From Budorcas taxicolor (lineage: Eukaryota; Chordata; Mammalia; Artiodactyla; Bovidae): a stretch of DNA of 64,000 nt. The stretch's first letter is position 1. Every line of letters starts with the position of its first letter. Under the pieces are notes generated by a model. It did not search any database. It was not told the DNA's origin and worked only from the letters and a program-made list of their open reading frames with translations. Both the position numbers and the translations under genes were made by a program. This document shows positions 46,832 to 63,735 of this stretch, one piece after another. The stretch is taken from contig NC_068935.1 of NCBI RefSeq assembly GCF_023091745.1, positions 19,451,775-19,515,774 on the forward strand. Direction: 5' to 3'.

Positions 46832-46944
46832 GTGGCCATAAAGCAGATGAACCTTCAACAGCAGCCCAAAAAGGAATTAATTATTAATGAAATTCTGGTC
46901 ATGAGGGAAAATAAGAATCCCAATATTGTTAATTATTTAGATAG
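46832..46944 (+). CDS. PAK3: PAK3 exon: catalytic lysine and alpha-C helix (residues 294-330)
   Basis: 113-nt exon with acceptor atgattcag and donor gtaagttttc. It encodes 37 codons (VAIKQMNLQQQPKKELIINE to NIVNYLD) plus two bases of Ser331. Lys297 (AAG, 46841-46843) is the VAIK lysine that holds the ATP phosphates. The helix ELIINEILVMRENKNPNIV carries the glutamate that pairs with it (Glu313 or Glu316 by alignment). Confidence 0.97.
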
Positions 46945-50128
<3,184 letters not shown>

Positions 50129-50228
50129 TGCCTCCAAGCTTTGGATTTCTTGCACTCAAACCAAGTGATCCACAGAGACATAAAGAGTGACAATATTCTC
50201 CTTGGGATGGATGGCTCTGTCAAACTGA
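50129..50228 (+). CDS. PAK3: PAK3 exon: catalytic loop (residues 371-403)
   Basis: 100-nt exon with acceptor gatacaatag and donor gtaagtatt. It encodes 33 codons (CLQALDFLHSNQVIHRDIKS, then DNILLGMDGSVKL) plus one base of Thr404. HRDIKSDN is the catalytic loop: Asp387 (GAC, 50177-50179) is the catalytic base, Lys389 contacts the gamma-phosphate and Asn392 binds Mg. All are intact, so the kinase should be active. Confidence 0.97.
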
Positions 50229-51186
<958 letters not shown>

Positions 51187-53321
51187 TAAGCTGTCTCAAC
51201 AGCTTTTTCAAATGCTTTGATAGCACTATTTCTATTGTCAGGGGTCTTTAAAATTTTGTAGTATAATTTTCTGCTGTCAAAAAAATATATAGCTTTTTTT
51301 TAAAGCAAGATGTGGGAAGAAAACAGTATTTTTTATCACATGCAACTTACTTTTAGCAGAGTAAATAAATGCATTTCCAGAACAGCTGAAATTTTTAAAA
51401 TTAGATTTACATTATCAGTAATGATTTATTGAGCCACAGCAGCTTGGTGGGTATTGAATGGAACAAAAGATAGACACAGTACCAGCCTGGCAAAATCACA
51501 AACTTAATTAGACTGTCAGGGTAGAAATGAATGGAAATTGTTTGTGTTGGGTAACTCAGTTTGTGACTGCAGAATCAGAGGTTAGATCCTTATGTGGTCT
51601 GGTTACTTCTGTGAAGAGAAAAACTCCATTTTGGAGCCTAACACCCATTCAGAGAAAGGCAAAGGAACATGAAAGAAATGGCTGCTCAGTGCAGAAGTGA
51701 GCCAGGAGCTGTTTTGTTGAATAAAGCCTAAAGGTAAGTCAGAAGCTGTGTTATATATATAAAGGGCATCACACTATTAAGAAAAGGAAACATGTACCAA
51801 TTCGAATTCTAGTCTCCAATCCTATGCAGAGCGCCAGTGCCGAAGGCGTCTTGCATATTGTTGTCTTCCTTACCACTAAGAGCCTAAAACTGAATTTTAC
51901 CATTAGTATATAAAAATCATTGCCTGTAGATGGTTAAGTGTTCACACGTTCAGCTTATAAAATCCATATGTAAATCAAATATATGTGGCTTTCTGTACAT
52001 GTAAAGAAACTTACAGACTAATTATCTAGTTATTTTGAAATGGAGCAGTTTCTAATTGGGAGCTGCATTCCCTGTGTATGGAGAGGGGGACAGCCTCCCC
52101 TTTGCCCCTTCCTAATTCTTCTCTGCTAGTTGGCCTCTTGTCTTAGACCCGGCACTGATTAGAAAATAACAGATAGGAGTGAATGCCCTAATGAATGCTA
52201 TGGGCTATTGCTCTGGGCTCATGAAACAATCTGGAAGTGAGACGTGCACCGTGATTAGCTGCCTGCAGGGCTGAGTGGAAAAAGAGGGACATTTTCCCAC
52301 TGTTTGTGGGTCAGTCCTCCATGAACTTAATCAAACCCACCCCTGACCTATGGATAATTACATGGGCTTGTCCTAATTGTCTAACCACCTTTGCCCTTTA
52401 AGAAGTAGCAGTGAAGGAACACACCAGGCCTCTCATTTCCATGGATTTCCTCCTTTAAGTCTTCAGAGTTTGGAGAAACTAAACAGATTATGGCTATTTT
52501 GCTTTCTGCCTTCTAATGAGTAATTTACAGCTTGCAATATTTAAGGTTTAAATAAATGGCTCTGTAAAGCAGTTGGCCTCAGTAATGCATTTATTACCTT
52601 CTTCAGTTCCCCAAGTACAATTGATCGCTCTTCAGCAAGGCTGTTAATTGTTAGAAAAAAGGAAACAAGTTGTAATCTTTATGGGCATCTTCTAGCCTAG
52701 GATTAGAGCTAATAATTAACAGCTTGTCTCTTAGGATCCGAAGCCTTGTATCTAAACAAGTACTTGTAGATTAACAAGCCACAGGTTCAGGAAGCCTCCA
52801 TTATGGCTATAACAAAAAGATCCATCCGGAAGACCACCCTGTTGAATTCCACTGATAAGGATTTACTGTAACTGGGCTCATTATTCTCTGTGTGTGATCA
52901 ACCTCCAGTGACTCAATCAAGTCCGTATGGAGGCAGGCCTCTATCTGTTTGCCAGGCGCCACAAGGACTTTTTAAGTTTTGATTTTGAATATGTTGTCCT
53001 CCTGTTCTCTTAAATAAAATCCAGTATTCCTGGCTATATGCCCTTATTTGGGATTTGAAAAATATAGTCACTGAAACACTGGAGAGGTTGGACAGAAAAA
53101 CACATACCATGACCTTGTTGGAAGCATGTGTTTTCTTGAATTCTGGTGACCAGGGCATGTGTGGAGAAATAGCAAATGGCAGAACTGGCTTAGCCCTTCT
53201 TTCTTTAACATCCTTCCGAGACTACCACCCGTCTACCACTTTAGACTTTGAAGATGAACAAAAGGAAGGAAGTGGAAATGAGACAGAGTGGTAGAGTGAA
53301 GTCTAACATGTTAATATGAAA

Positions 53322-53528
53322 AGCATTTGGCCTATGGAGTCAGGTAGGTTTGGGTAAGTCCTGGTTCTACAACCTGCCAGCCCTGTGACCTTCAGCAGGT
53401 GACCCAAAACCTCTATAAGCCCTGTTTCCTGTGTGTAATTGGGAACAATATCTCTCTTGCAGAGTTAGTATGAAATCTAAATGAAATCATGCATGTAAAC
53501 ACCTAGCACAGTGTCTAGCTCATTGTAA
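53322..53528 (+). mobile_element. MIR SINE
   Basis: cctatggagtcaggtaggtt, cctgccagccctgtgacctt, gtgtgtaattgggaacaata and cacctagcacagtgtctagc follow MIR from the tRNA-like head to the 3' part in sense. Confidence 0.75.
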
Positions 53529-54355
53529 CGAGAGGGAGAAAGAGATTTATATATCAATAGAAAAGTGAGAAAGGAAACAGAACAGATGCTTAGAATACTT
53601 TTTACCCGTTCATGAAGGGAGATTGGATTCCCCACTCCTCCCAAGCACTTTCCTTCCACAGTAGCATCCCCTTGAAGAGTGCAAGGTTCTATACGGTTCA
53701 GTATAAATTACCGTGAACAGGTTACACTGAGCAGCAGAGGTTAAAGATGAAATCTGGGACTATACATTCGAAGGCTGTTGGCATTTTGCTGTGGCTTTTG
53801 TGTGTGTGTGTGTCTCTGTTGTGTCAGTTGGAACTGAGCAAGCCCTCTTGGAATATTGCCTGTTAACTTATCACTGATGCAAGGAATTAGCTACATTCCC
53901 CCCCCTAGTTTTAAAGCAGTTGGGATTTTTTTTAAAGTAAATTGCTCTATACTAATTGACCTAATTTGCTCATAAAATGCCTTTTAAAGGTTAAAGAGTT
54001 GTTAACTGTGCCAATGTTATAAGGTTGGTGCTCTTTCAGAGACAGACAGGAGACAAGTTCCTCACTGCCTGAAGTCTGTGCACTCAACGTAATTGGCCTT
54101 GAATGTGTTGTTCTGTGACCCACAGCCATTTTTGGTGCAGCCTCCAATAATAAAGTGCCTTGTTCTTTCTGTTCGCCAAAGTGACTGAAGTCAAATTCGA
54201 ACTTTCTCTGTAAATATGTAAATCAAATGTTGGGATACTGCTGCTCTCCCCAGCTTGTGTGTTCGTTTGAAGATATCTTTTTATAAACCTATGATTATAA
54301 TGACCTGATTCTAAATAAGGAGGCACAATCATTTCCATAAAACAAATCTTTGGTT

Positions 54356-54375
54356 TGTTGTTGTTGTTGTTGTTT
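54356..54375. repeat. (GTT)n simple repeat
   Basis: Six to seven GTT units (ttgttgttgttgttgttgtt). No SINE body is attached. Confidence 0.85.
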
Positions 54376-54719
54376 TCCTCAGCACTAAGAGAGTGCCTCT
54401 TTATTAACTTGGCATTCAACATAATGGGGCTGTTCTTGTCAATGGGTTTTGAGGGATTTTGGTGTTTGTGAAACGTCTCAGTGATATCCAGTGGAGGATC
54501 CTACTGGACCCTGTGGGTGGTGCCCCTTTTCTGTGTAACTTTCCAGACCTTTATCCTAGTTGAGATGAACTTTAAGTGTTCTCTTTCTACCCTTGCTCTA
54601 AGCATCTGTGAAGCCATATCAAACACTGGATCTTTGGAAGACTATTATCAGTATCAAGAAGAGATATCTGAAGGCTAAAAACAGTGTTTAGGAGAGTATG
54701 GGACCCACCTATCTTATAC

Positions 54720-54815
54720 CAGTGGTTCTCCTCCTTGGTTGTACATTGGAATCCCTGTGAAGCTTCAAGAACTGATAAGGTCAGGTTTCTACACCAAGGA
54801 CTAGAACAAACATCA
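54720..54815 (+). mobile_element. MER5A-like hAT element
   Basis: Starts with the typical end cagtggttctcctccttggt, followed by gtacattggaatccctgtga and agcttcaagaactgat. Partial and diverged. Confidence 0.7.
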
Positions 54816-56495
54816 ATGCAAAGCTCTGTGGCTAGCCCTTTGTAGAACTCTGTCTAAACTGAAAAAAACATTCTTCATCAGCCCTCTTTGAGCCTGGTTG
54901 TTCAACCAGAAAAGAGCATGCTCTCATTCTGGCCACATTTCTCCTTTTCATCTAAAAAGGACATCATGAATCACTTTGTCAAAATCTTGGCACATTCTGG
55001 CATTCTTTGATTTACTGTTTCCAGCAACACTATCAAAAAAGAAATGACATTAATTCAGCATATACCTCCTTGCTATACCATTTTCTTTTTCAATTTTGCT
55101 TCTCTTGCAAATGGAGTCCCTCATTACCACCTGATAGCTGTTGTGTACATCACATGTATTGATGATAATAAAGCCATTAGTCTGACTGCTCATAATTAAG
55201 AGTGTATAACCTGTATGGTCAGAGAGAAGGGTGGGAAGAAGTATCAATTGAGACCTGTTGTCTACAGGAAGAGGCTCCCTACGCCCCCATCCCCACACTT
55301 GAAACACTGCACAAGTGTTAGTTTCTTCTTTTTTACTATAGAACTAGGGAAATTGTGGTTAGCTTATATGCCCAGAGAAGAGAATTAAGCAGAATAGAAT
55401 CTCTAGCACTAAAAAGCAGCAACTTAGGGCCAAAGTGCTTTGAGCTCCCTCCAACCACTGGAACCTGTGTTGTGGACTGGAATGTCTGGGTTTGATGGAA
55501 TTAAAGTCAAATATAAACTTCCTGAGTGCCAGAGAAGCAAGCGTACTTTGCTAGCACTCTGTCAATATTGTTTTGAATGTATTTCAGGAAGATCTGGGAG
55601 CATTCCCTTCTTTTTCCATAAGCCTCTATGGAACAGCAAGGTTTATTGATGGTTTGTTGACACTCCGCCTACTTTGAGGGCAAACCTATGCCTAAAAGGA
55701 GGGGCAAGTTGGGATAACGGCAACTAAAATAATCATGAAACAGTAACAGAGTCTCTTTTTAATCAGAAAAATATTGCCTGTCAAAAGATAGATAGCTCTT
55801 AAGACTCATTGGTTGTCAGGAATTTAGCATAGGAAAATGGGACCTAGCCATAGGAAAGCTGCAAGTCTCATTTAGATTGTAATTCAGAAGCAGACAGTTC
55901 AAACCAGTAATTTATGATCCAGAAGACAGCCAAAGGAGAAACTAATTCCACAGCAAACAAAAGTCTGAGACTCTGACTAGGTGAAGATGTGGCAAAGAGG
56001 GATTACAAACGTGGTAACCAGGGACCTACTATTGGCCAAGACTGATATTCCTTTATCATGTGAGTTGAAGAGTCAATTCTGTTCCCGGGTCTACCCATCA
56101 GCAGCCCCATGATCTTGCATAGATTACTTCTTGCTGGGCCTCATTTACTTTTGCTTCAAACAAGTGGAATTTGACAAGATTATTGGTTACCCGTGAACTC
56201 TGTGAATTCCATGGGCTCCTAGAATTCCATGGAGGTCCTTGGGGCCCAATGGGGAGGTCCTGTGGTTCTCAAGTCCACCAAAATAGTTCCCTCATTAACT
56301 TGTTTTCTGTATCAGGCTTCCACATGAAATTTAGTTAAATAAAAGGGGAAACTCATGGTCTCTGTCTCTGATTCTGTTTTCTTAGGCTGTAGATATATGC
56401 TCCAGCCTCCCATGAGTGCCAGGATGGCCTGGGTTTGAGTATGCACTGTCTGTAGGAGGGCTTCCAGAGTTGTGATCTTCAGACAGCTTGAGTGG

Positions 56496-56630
56496 AGGGA
56501 CTTCCCTGGTGGTCCACTGTTTAAGACTTCACGCTTCCAATGCAACGGGTGTGGGTTTGATCCTTGGTTGGGGAACTAAGGTCCTACTTGATGAGTGGCA
56601 CAGCCAAAAAGAAAGAAAAAGCAAAGAAAG
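56496..56630 (+). mobile_element. tRNA-derived SINE, CHR type
   Basis: gggacttccctggtggtcca head, ggtttgatccttggttgggg box and an A-rich aaaagaaagaaaaagc tail. Same family as 6599-6727. Confidence 0.8.
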
Positions 56631-58937
56631 CTGTTTGGAGACATCTCTCTGATTATCTCCTGACTAAGTCTGTATTCCATAGAGTGGAAAGGACCCCATT
56701 TCCCTACCAAGAAAGACATTCGATTGTGATGCAAATGAAACATGATGCATGTGGGTAAGAAGCCCGGGAAGAACACAACAGTGATAAAGCTGTTTCAAGG
56801 ACCCATTTTCTACCCTGGGCTGTACTGAGAACATGTGCATGTTATTGTGTACAGAGCTGTTCAGCTGATGAACTGCATATAAAACAGAAGTTGAAGCCAG
56901 TTTATGTAAGCAGTAATGCATGTTTCACAGAACATATCACAGTCCAGCTGGTTTTTGAAAAGCCCCAAAGAATCAGGGACTTAGTACCTTCCTGCTCCAG
57001 TGTTCTGAAGTGAGACAGGAATAAACATATAATGGTAAACAGTACATTGAAACTAGAAACTAGGTGTGGGTTGAAGAGAAAATGGGAGATGAGGAAGTCA
57101 ACAGAGCATGTGTTAGATGATGTTTTGAGAAGTTTTATGGGAGAAGGACCAGAGAAATGGGGAGGTAGCAGAATGGATCCTAGGATCAGGTCCCCTTGAC
57201 CTCCCTGAATTGTGGAGCCTTTATCTTCATTTCCCTTCCTCGTCACTCCACCAGCCACCTTCTCTCCCCATGGTCCCTTGGCCCTAGTCCTTGCCCTGTG
57301 TTCTGCTACCTCTGCTTCTTACAACTTTTCTCCTCTACCTCCTGCCTCATTTTGCTTTCCTGATTTTCTGTCTCTATGCCTATCCCTCCTCTACTTCCAA
57401 ACCCCTAGTGGTTCTCAAGCTTGGGTGCCTCCTGGGCTACCCAGGGTGGCTCCTTGAGCACACATAGCCTGCTCTACATTTCTTGATGAACACTATTAAT
57501 CCTGAGAGATTAAAATGAGCATGTCCATTGTTGGAGTCATCTGGTCTTTATTTTCTGGCAATGGCCAGTTTTTTATGCTTGAAAGGAGCACTCTAAAGGC
57601 AGTTCAACACCTAATCTGTTGGTGGTACCTAATTACCTTTTACCATAAACCAATAAGAGAATAGATCTGTAATAGCTCAATTTTTAATGACTTTTAAAGG
57701 ATTAAACAATAACAGCAGAGCCCCCTACCATGTATAATTTAGTGACAGATGAGAACCTACTATACAAGACAAGTCAGGAACTAAATTAGAGTACAGTGTT
57801 TATTCAGTTATCACACTGAACTGTTGGGTTGAATAAGTCAAAATAGGGAATACAACATTTGTTATAATATAACAACTTTTTTGTAGATTTGGCCCCATTT
57901 ACTCTCATCTTAGAAATGTCAGGGCCTTTAATGAAATCTATAAAAACATCAGAGGCAGTAATACACTCTGGCCTTTAACCTCTGAAATCCCAGGTCAAAA
58001 GTGACCTCTAAGTCATAAGGTGTCAAGTCACTTGTTGCCAAATCTCTCCCATAAAACACTCAGAGATAGTTGAAAGGAATTGGGACATAAGTAGGTTATG
58101 GGCAACAACCAGAAGACACACTGCTTATAAACACTCAACATATATACAGATACTGGTGAATACAATAGGAAACCTAACTGGGCCTTTTGTTCCCCATTTC
58201 CAAGTTTAGTTGCAAAACGATTGACCTCAAAAGGGTCCATTTCCTTTGTTAAAGGTAGAGGTGGAGTTATGCATGCTCAATGTGTCTCATCTCTCTTTTT
58301 TTTAGTTGAAGTTTCAATATCAGACTCTCAGAAATTAATAGAATGAGTGTACAGAGCAGTAGAATATAGTAGACCTGAAAAGCACTATGAACCAATTTGA
58401 CATAATTAAGATTTATACAATTTTCACACAACAGTAGGATACAAATTCTATTCAAGTTCCCATAGAGTATAAACTAGGAGATTATGAAATATATCCAGGG
58501 ACATAAGACCGTGGCTTCTTAGATATAGCCCTCATTTAAAAATGGAAATTTAATTTACAAATACATAGGAGTTTTTAAAGTATCTTTGATATTAATTTCT
58601 CATTTTGACATTATTTTCTCATTAAAATGCTTTCTTCTCTGCAGTCACCCTCCATGATTTTTCAGTCTTCTAAGTTTATTGAGGTTTTCAATAGCTAAGT
58701 CGCAGAGCTCTCTTGGTAAATGTCACACTGCATTTGAAAATATGTGGGTTATTTTCAAATCTTTTGATATTGGTCTCTAACATAATTCCACAGTAATAAG
58801 AGAACAGACTGTATGATCTCAATGCCTTTAGACCAAGAAATTTCTGTACCTGGTCTTATGTCAGAGTGTTTCATCTCTTAAAGAGTCCTTGTCTGCCTCT
58901 GCTTACGAAAACCAAAATCACAGAGGGTGGGAGCACT

Positions 58938-59170
58938 GTGAGGTGGTGCCGTGAAGTGGTCAAGTGGATGGACTCTGGGCTCACACTTCCTGGATTCAGA
59001 TACTGACTCCCTCATTGCTAATTGTGTAATGTTGGGCAAGTTATTATGTTAACCCTACCGCCCTCAGTTTCTTCATCTGTCAATTGGTCATAATCAAGTA
59101 TAACTCAGGGGATTGTTGTATGAATCACGTGAGCTAATAGTAATCATTCAGTAAATGCTAACTAATAATA
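58938..59170 (+). mobile_element. MIR SINE, nearly complete
   Basis: gtgccgtgaagtggtcaagt, ggactctgggctcacacttc, gttgggcaagttattatgtt, gtttcttcatctgtcaattg and cattcagtaaatgctaacta appear in full MIR order. Confidence 0.8.
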
Positions 59171-60329
59171 TTTCCCATGAAACAGTCTTTATACAAATAT
59201 TAAGATATTGTTACATTGTTTGTTAAATAGATTTTTATGGGCTAGTTTGGGAGCCTGTTCATCACGTATAACACCATTTCCATGGGAGAATGTATTTTGA
59301 GTTCCAAATATTCAACTTAGAAAGAAATGTTCCACCACTCTCCTCTTTGTAAAGAGAGTCTTTATATCAGTGCTGAGGCCTCTCAGGGTTACTAACACAT
59401 TTCCATGTGAGTCTCCTGGTTTGTTTCTAACCTAAACTTTACAAACTGTTAAAATGAACTGAAGTCACAAACTGAAGCCTTTTAATCAAATGGTTAGTCC
59501 AGTTGCAAAACTGCCTTAATGAAAATATATTGGGTACCTATGCATTGTTTGGGGACCTCTTTGGAGAAATGTGGTAACTTCTAAGATGACTGCTTTGATC
59601 AGTTTTTAACTGAGGAAATTGCCAATAAGGTAAATTGAATTATTCCTCCAAGTGGGTAAAGTCGTGCTATCTGAGTACTTAGGTAAATTTAGTTGCACAT
59701 CAGGATCCATAGAAAACTGCAACATTTGTTTGTTATTGACAAGGGATGTAAAGTTATTAAGAATTCCAGAACACCAAAAACTTCTAGGTAATATGTATAT
59801 CACAATGAAGAAAGGCAATATTTTTTGGCCAAAGGTTGTCTGTCTAATATTATAAATAAGGTCAGTAGGTCATGGGGGCTTTGTCTCACCTTAGGAATAA
59901 AACAGACCTTGTTAAATAATGTAGCAGAAGAAAAATCAAGAGCTCTTTCTCTGTTCAAGATCAGTCAGAGAAGACTAAGTTTCTGTGTTTCCAGTTCCAG
60001 AGAGAACTAATTGTCTTCACTTGCTCTCTGGGTTTGCCCACAACAGATTACCATGTTGTTGTAATCTCCAGTTTTCCCTCCCTTTGATGGCATCCCCTTA
60101 CCTACATGGCTCATGGCACTCTCTTCCTTCTCCCACAATGAAGAGTTGGGTAGTCAGAAGTTCCCACATTCCAGGCCTATTCAGCTCAGAAAGGGTGTCA
60201 TTCTCTATGTATCTTCTTATATGTTCACTCATTCGCTTTAGCTTCTGAGCTTTAATACTTCATATAGCAAAGTCTGTCATATTCCCATCTCAATGAGATT
60301 TATTTCTACTTTTTGGTTTTCATTTCATT

Positions 60330-60965
60330 TAGCAACAAAAAAATTTATTGATCACCTGTTTTGAGCCACTATCCACAATATCCAGAGATGCTTGTGGCAC
60401 AATTCCTACCTTCACAATCTAGGGAGACAGACCTGTGAACAAGTAACAGGTATTCACCCTACAACATGAAAACAGATGTATAAACAAAGGGGTATATAGT
60501 AGCTCAAAGGAGGGGAGGGCTAACCCTATCTCCATGGTGACTGCCACCCCAGTTTGCTTGGCATTGAGAGACATAGAAGCTTCAGTAGTAAAACCCAGGA
60601 TAGTCCCTGGAAAACCGAGGTGGTTGTTCACCATGTCCATCTGGGAGAGACTGAGAAGACTTAGCAAAGGAAGTCCCATTTGAAATAGAAATTAAAAGGC
60701 AAGTAGAAGTTCACCAGGCACTGAAGGGAATAGCATTTGAGGCAGATATGAAAGAGCATTTCTTATTATAGGAATGAAGAACTAATTGGCATGAATAGTA
60801 TGTGAGCCTTGGCCAATATGTGTATGTATGTGAAAGTGGGGGAAGCAGGGTTCTCAGATGAGAACAGAGGAGGACTAGAAAGAGAGGCAGGGGCCAAATC
60901 ATGGAGGACCATCTATGCCATGCAAAGGAATCTTTACTATGTCCAGTGTTTTCAAACAGCTATAG
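60330..60965 (+). repeat. Ancient mammalian interspersed repeat, family unassigned
   Basis: aaaatttattgatcacctgt, acaatctagggagacagacc, gaagggaatagcatttgagg and ccaaatcatggaggaccatc follow the order seen at 19125-20130. Further text of this kind resumes after the SINEs, at about 61600-61850. Confidence 0.45.
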
Positions 60966-61005
60966 TGATCCCTTGGTTCAAATTAAACCTTGCTTGGAAG
61001 CATAA

Positions 61006-61196
61006 TGAAAGTGAAAGTCACTCAGTCATGTCCAACTCTTTGCAACTCCATGACTATACAGTCCATGGAACTCTCCAGGCCAGAATACTGGAGTGGGTAG
61101 CCTTTCCCTTCTCCAGGGAATCTTCCCAACCCAGGGATCGAACCCAGGTCTCCCGCATTGCAGGCAGATTCTTTACCAGCTGAGCCGCAAGGGAAG
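61006..61196 (-). mobile_element. Bov-tA SINE with short target duplication
   Basis: Reverse Bov-tA from gaaagtgaaagtcactcag to gagccgcaagggaagc. Flanks aagcataa near 60998-61005 and 61194-61201, partly shared with the element end. Confidence 0.87.
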
Positions 61197-61359
61197 CATA
61201 AATAAAGAATAAAATCAAGTATTTCTCTGATTGAAACACATGTGGTACAGGGTCCTAGAATCTCTCCATCTATCTCCTTCTCCCACCCCTTTTCCCACTT
61301 AGCTGGTCTTGAGGGGAATTTAGGGGAGAACAGTTTGAAAACCATGTCCATGGACCACG

Positions 61360-61561
61360 TTGTTGTTGTTTAGTAACTAAGTCTTGTCCAACTCTTGCGA
61401 CCCCATGGACTGTAGCCCTCCAGGCTCTTCTGTCCATGGGATTTCCCAGGCAAGAGGCAAGAATACTAGAGCGGATTGCCATTTCCCGACCCAGGGATTG
61501 AACCTGCATCTCCTGCATTGGCTGGCAGATTCTTTACCACTGAGCCAACAGGGAAGCCCTC
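61360..61561 (-). mobile_element. Bov-tA SINE
   Basis: Reverse Bov-tA starting with a (GTT)n tail, containing accccatggactgtagccc and ending gccaacagggaagccct. A small aggcaag duplication occurs inside (about 61450-61461). Confidence 0.87.
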
Positions 61562-61881
61562 TGTGGGCCGTAGAGAGCCAATAAAAATTGCTAAAGCAGA
61601 AAAATGGATGCCATGATGAGGTTTAGAATAAGACAGATTGTTCAGGAGGATAGACTGAAGAACACAGAGGCTTAAGTTCGAAAAAAAACCTATTGGAAGC
61701 TATTGTAACAGTAGGGACAGAGAAAAGTGGATGGGTATGAAGGCCATTTCTAAAGGTTGCATGAACTGAAGCTACTGAAGTTGGGGGAGGAAAAATTTTC
61801 TAGATGAGGAAGAAGGAGAAGTCAAGTATGACTCTGGGTTTCTTACTAAAGAAGCAACCAACTACAAAGAAAATCTCTAAT

Positions 61882-62235
61882 CTCTTTTTTTTATTGAGGC
61901 ATAGTTGATGTACAATATTGTATGTTTCAGGATTACATCGTAATGACTCGCAGTTTTTAACATTTGTATTCCATTTATAGTTATTATGAAAGATTGGCTA
62001 TATTCTCTGTGTGGTATAATATATCCTTGTTGCTTATTTATTATTATACATAGTAGTTTGTACCTCTTAATTCCCTCCTCCTATCTTGCCCCTGCCCCTT
62101 CCCTTTCCCTACTGCTAAATACTAGTTTGTTCTCTGTATCTGTGAGTCTGTTTCTGTTTTGTTATATACACTCATTTGTTTTATTTCTGAGATTCCACTT
62201 GTAAGTGATATCATACAATATTTATCATTTTCTGA
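61882..62235 (-). mobile_element. Older cetartiodactyl L1 3' end, reverse
   Basis: tttattgaggcatagttgat, gtacaatattgtatgtttca, gattggctatattctctgtg and atttctgagattccacttgt are the reverse of an L1 3' end. No intact ORF. Borders approximate. Confidence 0.72.
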
Positions 62236-62270
62236 TTTGGTGAGCAGCAGCAGCAGCATGTTGAGTGAAA

Positions 62271-62468
62271 TAGTGAAGTGAAAGTCGGTCAATCGTGTCT
62301 GACTCTTTGCAACCCCATGGACTATACAGTCCATGGAATTCTCTAGGCCAGAATACTGGAGTGGGTAGCCTTTCCCTTCTCCAGGCGATCTTCCCAACCC
62401 AGGGATCAAACCCAGGTCTCCTGCATTGCAGGCAGATTCTTTACCAGCTGAGCCACAAGGGAAGCCCT
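62271..62468 (-). mobile_element. Bov-tA SINE
   Basis: Reverse Bov-tA from gtgaagtgaaagtcggtca to gagccacaagggaagccct. Lies just after the L1 fragment; flanks give no clean duplication. Confidence 0.87.
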
Positions 62469-62506
62469 TGTGAGTAAAATAAGTCTAGTCTGATTATTGA
62501 GCCAGG

Positions 62507-62720
62507 CTTCCCAGGTGGCTCAGGGGTAAAGAATCCACCTGCCAATCAGGAGACATGGGTTTGATCCCTGAGTCGGGAAGATCCCCTGAAGAAGGAAATG
62601 ACAACCCACTCCAGTATTCTTGCCTCTTGCCTGGGAAATCCCATGGATAGAGGAGCCTGGTGGGCTATAGTCCATGGGGTTGCAAAGAGACAGACAAGAC
62701 TTAGTGATTAAACAACAGCA
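62507..62720 (+). mobile_element. Bov-tA SINE
   Basis: Forward Bov-tA (ggcttcccaggtggctcagg head) with a ttgcctcttgcctgg micro-duplication in the body and a gattaaacaacagcaa tail. About 40 bp from the reverse copy, so the pair could form a hairpin in RNA. Confidence 0.87.
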
Positions 62721-62724
62721 ATTT

Positions 62725-62900
62725 CTATAAAATTAGCCAGCCCATTTTCTTTTGAACTTTCAACTAACTTAGATAAAAACCAGAATGTGGTCACTTGTGC
62801 CCATTTTCATTCCTATAAAATGAGCAAGCCAATTTTCTTTTGAGCTTTCAACTAACTTAGATAAAAACCAGAATGTGGTCACTTGTGCCTAGTTTGATTT
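62725..62900. repeat. Tandem duplication, two 88-bp units
   Basis: Unit 1 at 62725-62812 and unit 2 from 62813 share tttcaactaacttagataaa and aaccagaatgtggtcacttg, with a few substitutions elsewhere. Both start ctataaaat. Simple local duplication of otherwise unique intron. Confidence 0.85.
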
Positions 62901-63104
62901 TCTTCAATCTTTCTTCAGCTAAGTTTTGACTTTGCTAGGAGAATGCTTTTTGCTGTGATTGGTGTATTGCCCACAACTGCTTTTGTCTCTTATTAGCAGG
63001 GCAGTGAGTAGCAGTTTTCTTTTTTACAAAGATAGGGCCCAGCTTACATGCAAGTTCATTTTTTTTTCTTTTTCTTTCTTTTATTTCATTTTTTAAATTT
63101 TATT

Positions 63105-63735
63105 ATTTTTAATATAAATTTATTTATTTTAATTGGAGGTTAATTACTTTACAATATTGTATTGGTTTTACCATACATCAACATTAATCCGCCACAGGTA
63201 TACACGTGTTCCCCATCCTGAACCTTTCTCCCTCCTCCCTCCCCGTACCATCCCTCTGGGTCGTCCCAGTGCACCAGCCCCAAGCAGCCAGTATCATGCA
63301 TCGAACCTGGACTGGTGATTTGTTTCATATATGATATTATACATGTTTTGATGCCATTCTCCCAAATCATCCCACCCTCTCCCTCTTGCACAGAGTCCAA
63401 AAGACTGTTCTATACATCTGTGTCTCTTTTGCTGTCTTGCATATAGGGTTATTGTTACCATCTTTCTAAATTCCACATATATGCGTTAGTATACTGTATT
63501 GGTGTTTTTCTTTCTGGCTTACTTCACTCTGTATAATAGGCTCCAGTTTCATCCACCTCTTTAGAACTGATTCAAATGTATTCTTTTTAATGGCTGAGTA
63601 ATACTCCATTGTGTATATGTACCACAGCTTTCTTATCCATTCATCTGCTGATGGACATCTAGGTTGCTTCCATGTCCTGGCTATTATAAACAGTGCTGCG
63701 ATGAACATTGGGGTACATGTGTCTCGTTTTGGAGG
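63105..63735 (-). mobile_element. Ruminant L1 3' end (ORF2 C-terminus plus 3' UTR)
   Basis: Reverse L1. From 63735 leftward it encodes the ORF2 C-terminal region (ADEWIRKLWYIYTMEYYSAI is recognisable, 63768-63466 frame), then the CT-rich 3' UTR and an A-rich tail seen here as the T-rich stretch at 63058-63110. It is 5'-truncated to about 0.6 kb and well preserved, so relatively young. It cannot be autonomous. Confidence 0.88.

Noticed and set aside
53055..53294. 79-codon frame in the 3' intron
   Set aside because: No known domain, no splice context, and a length expected by chance.
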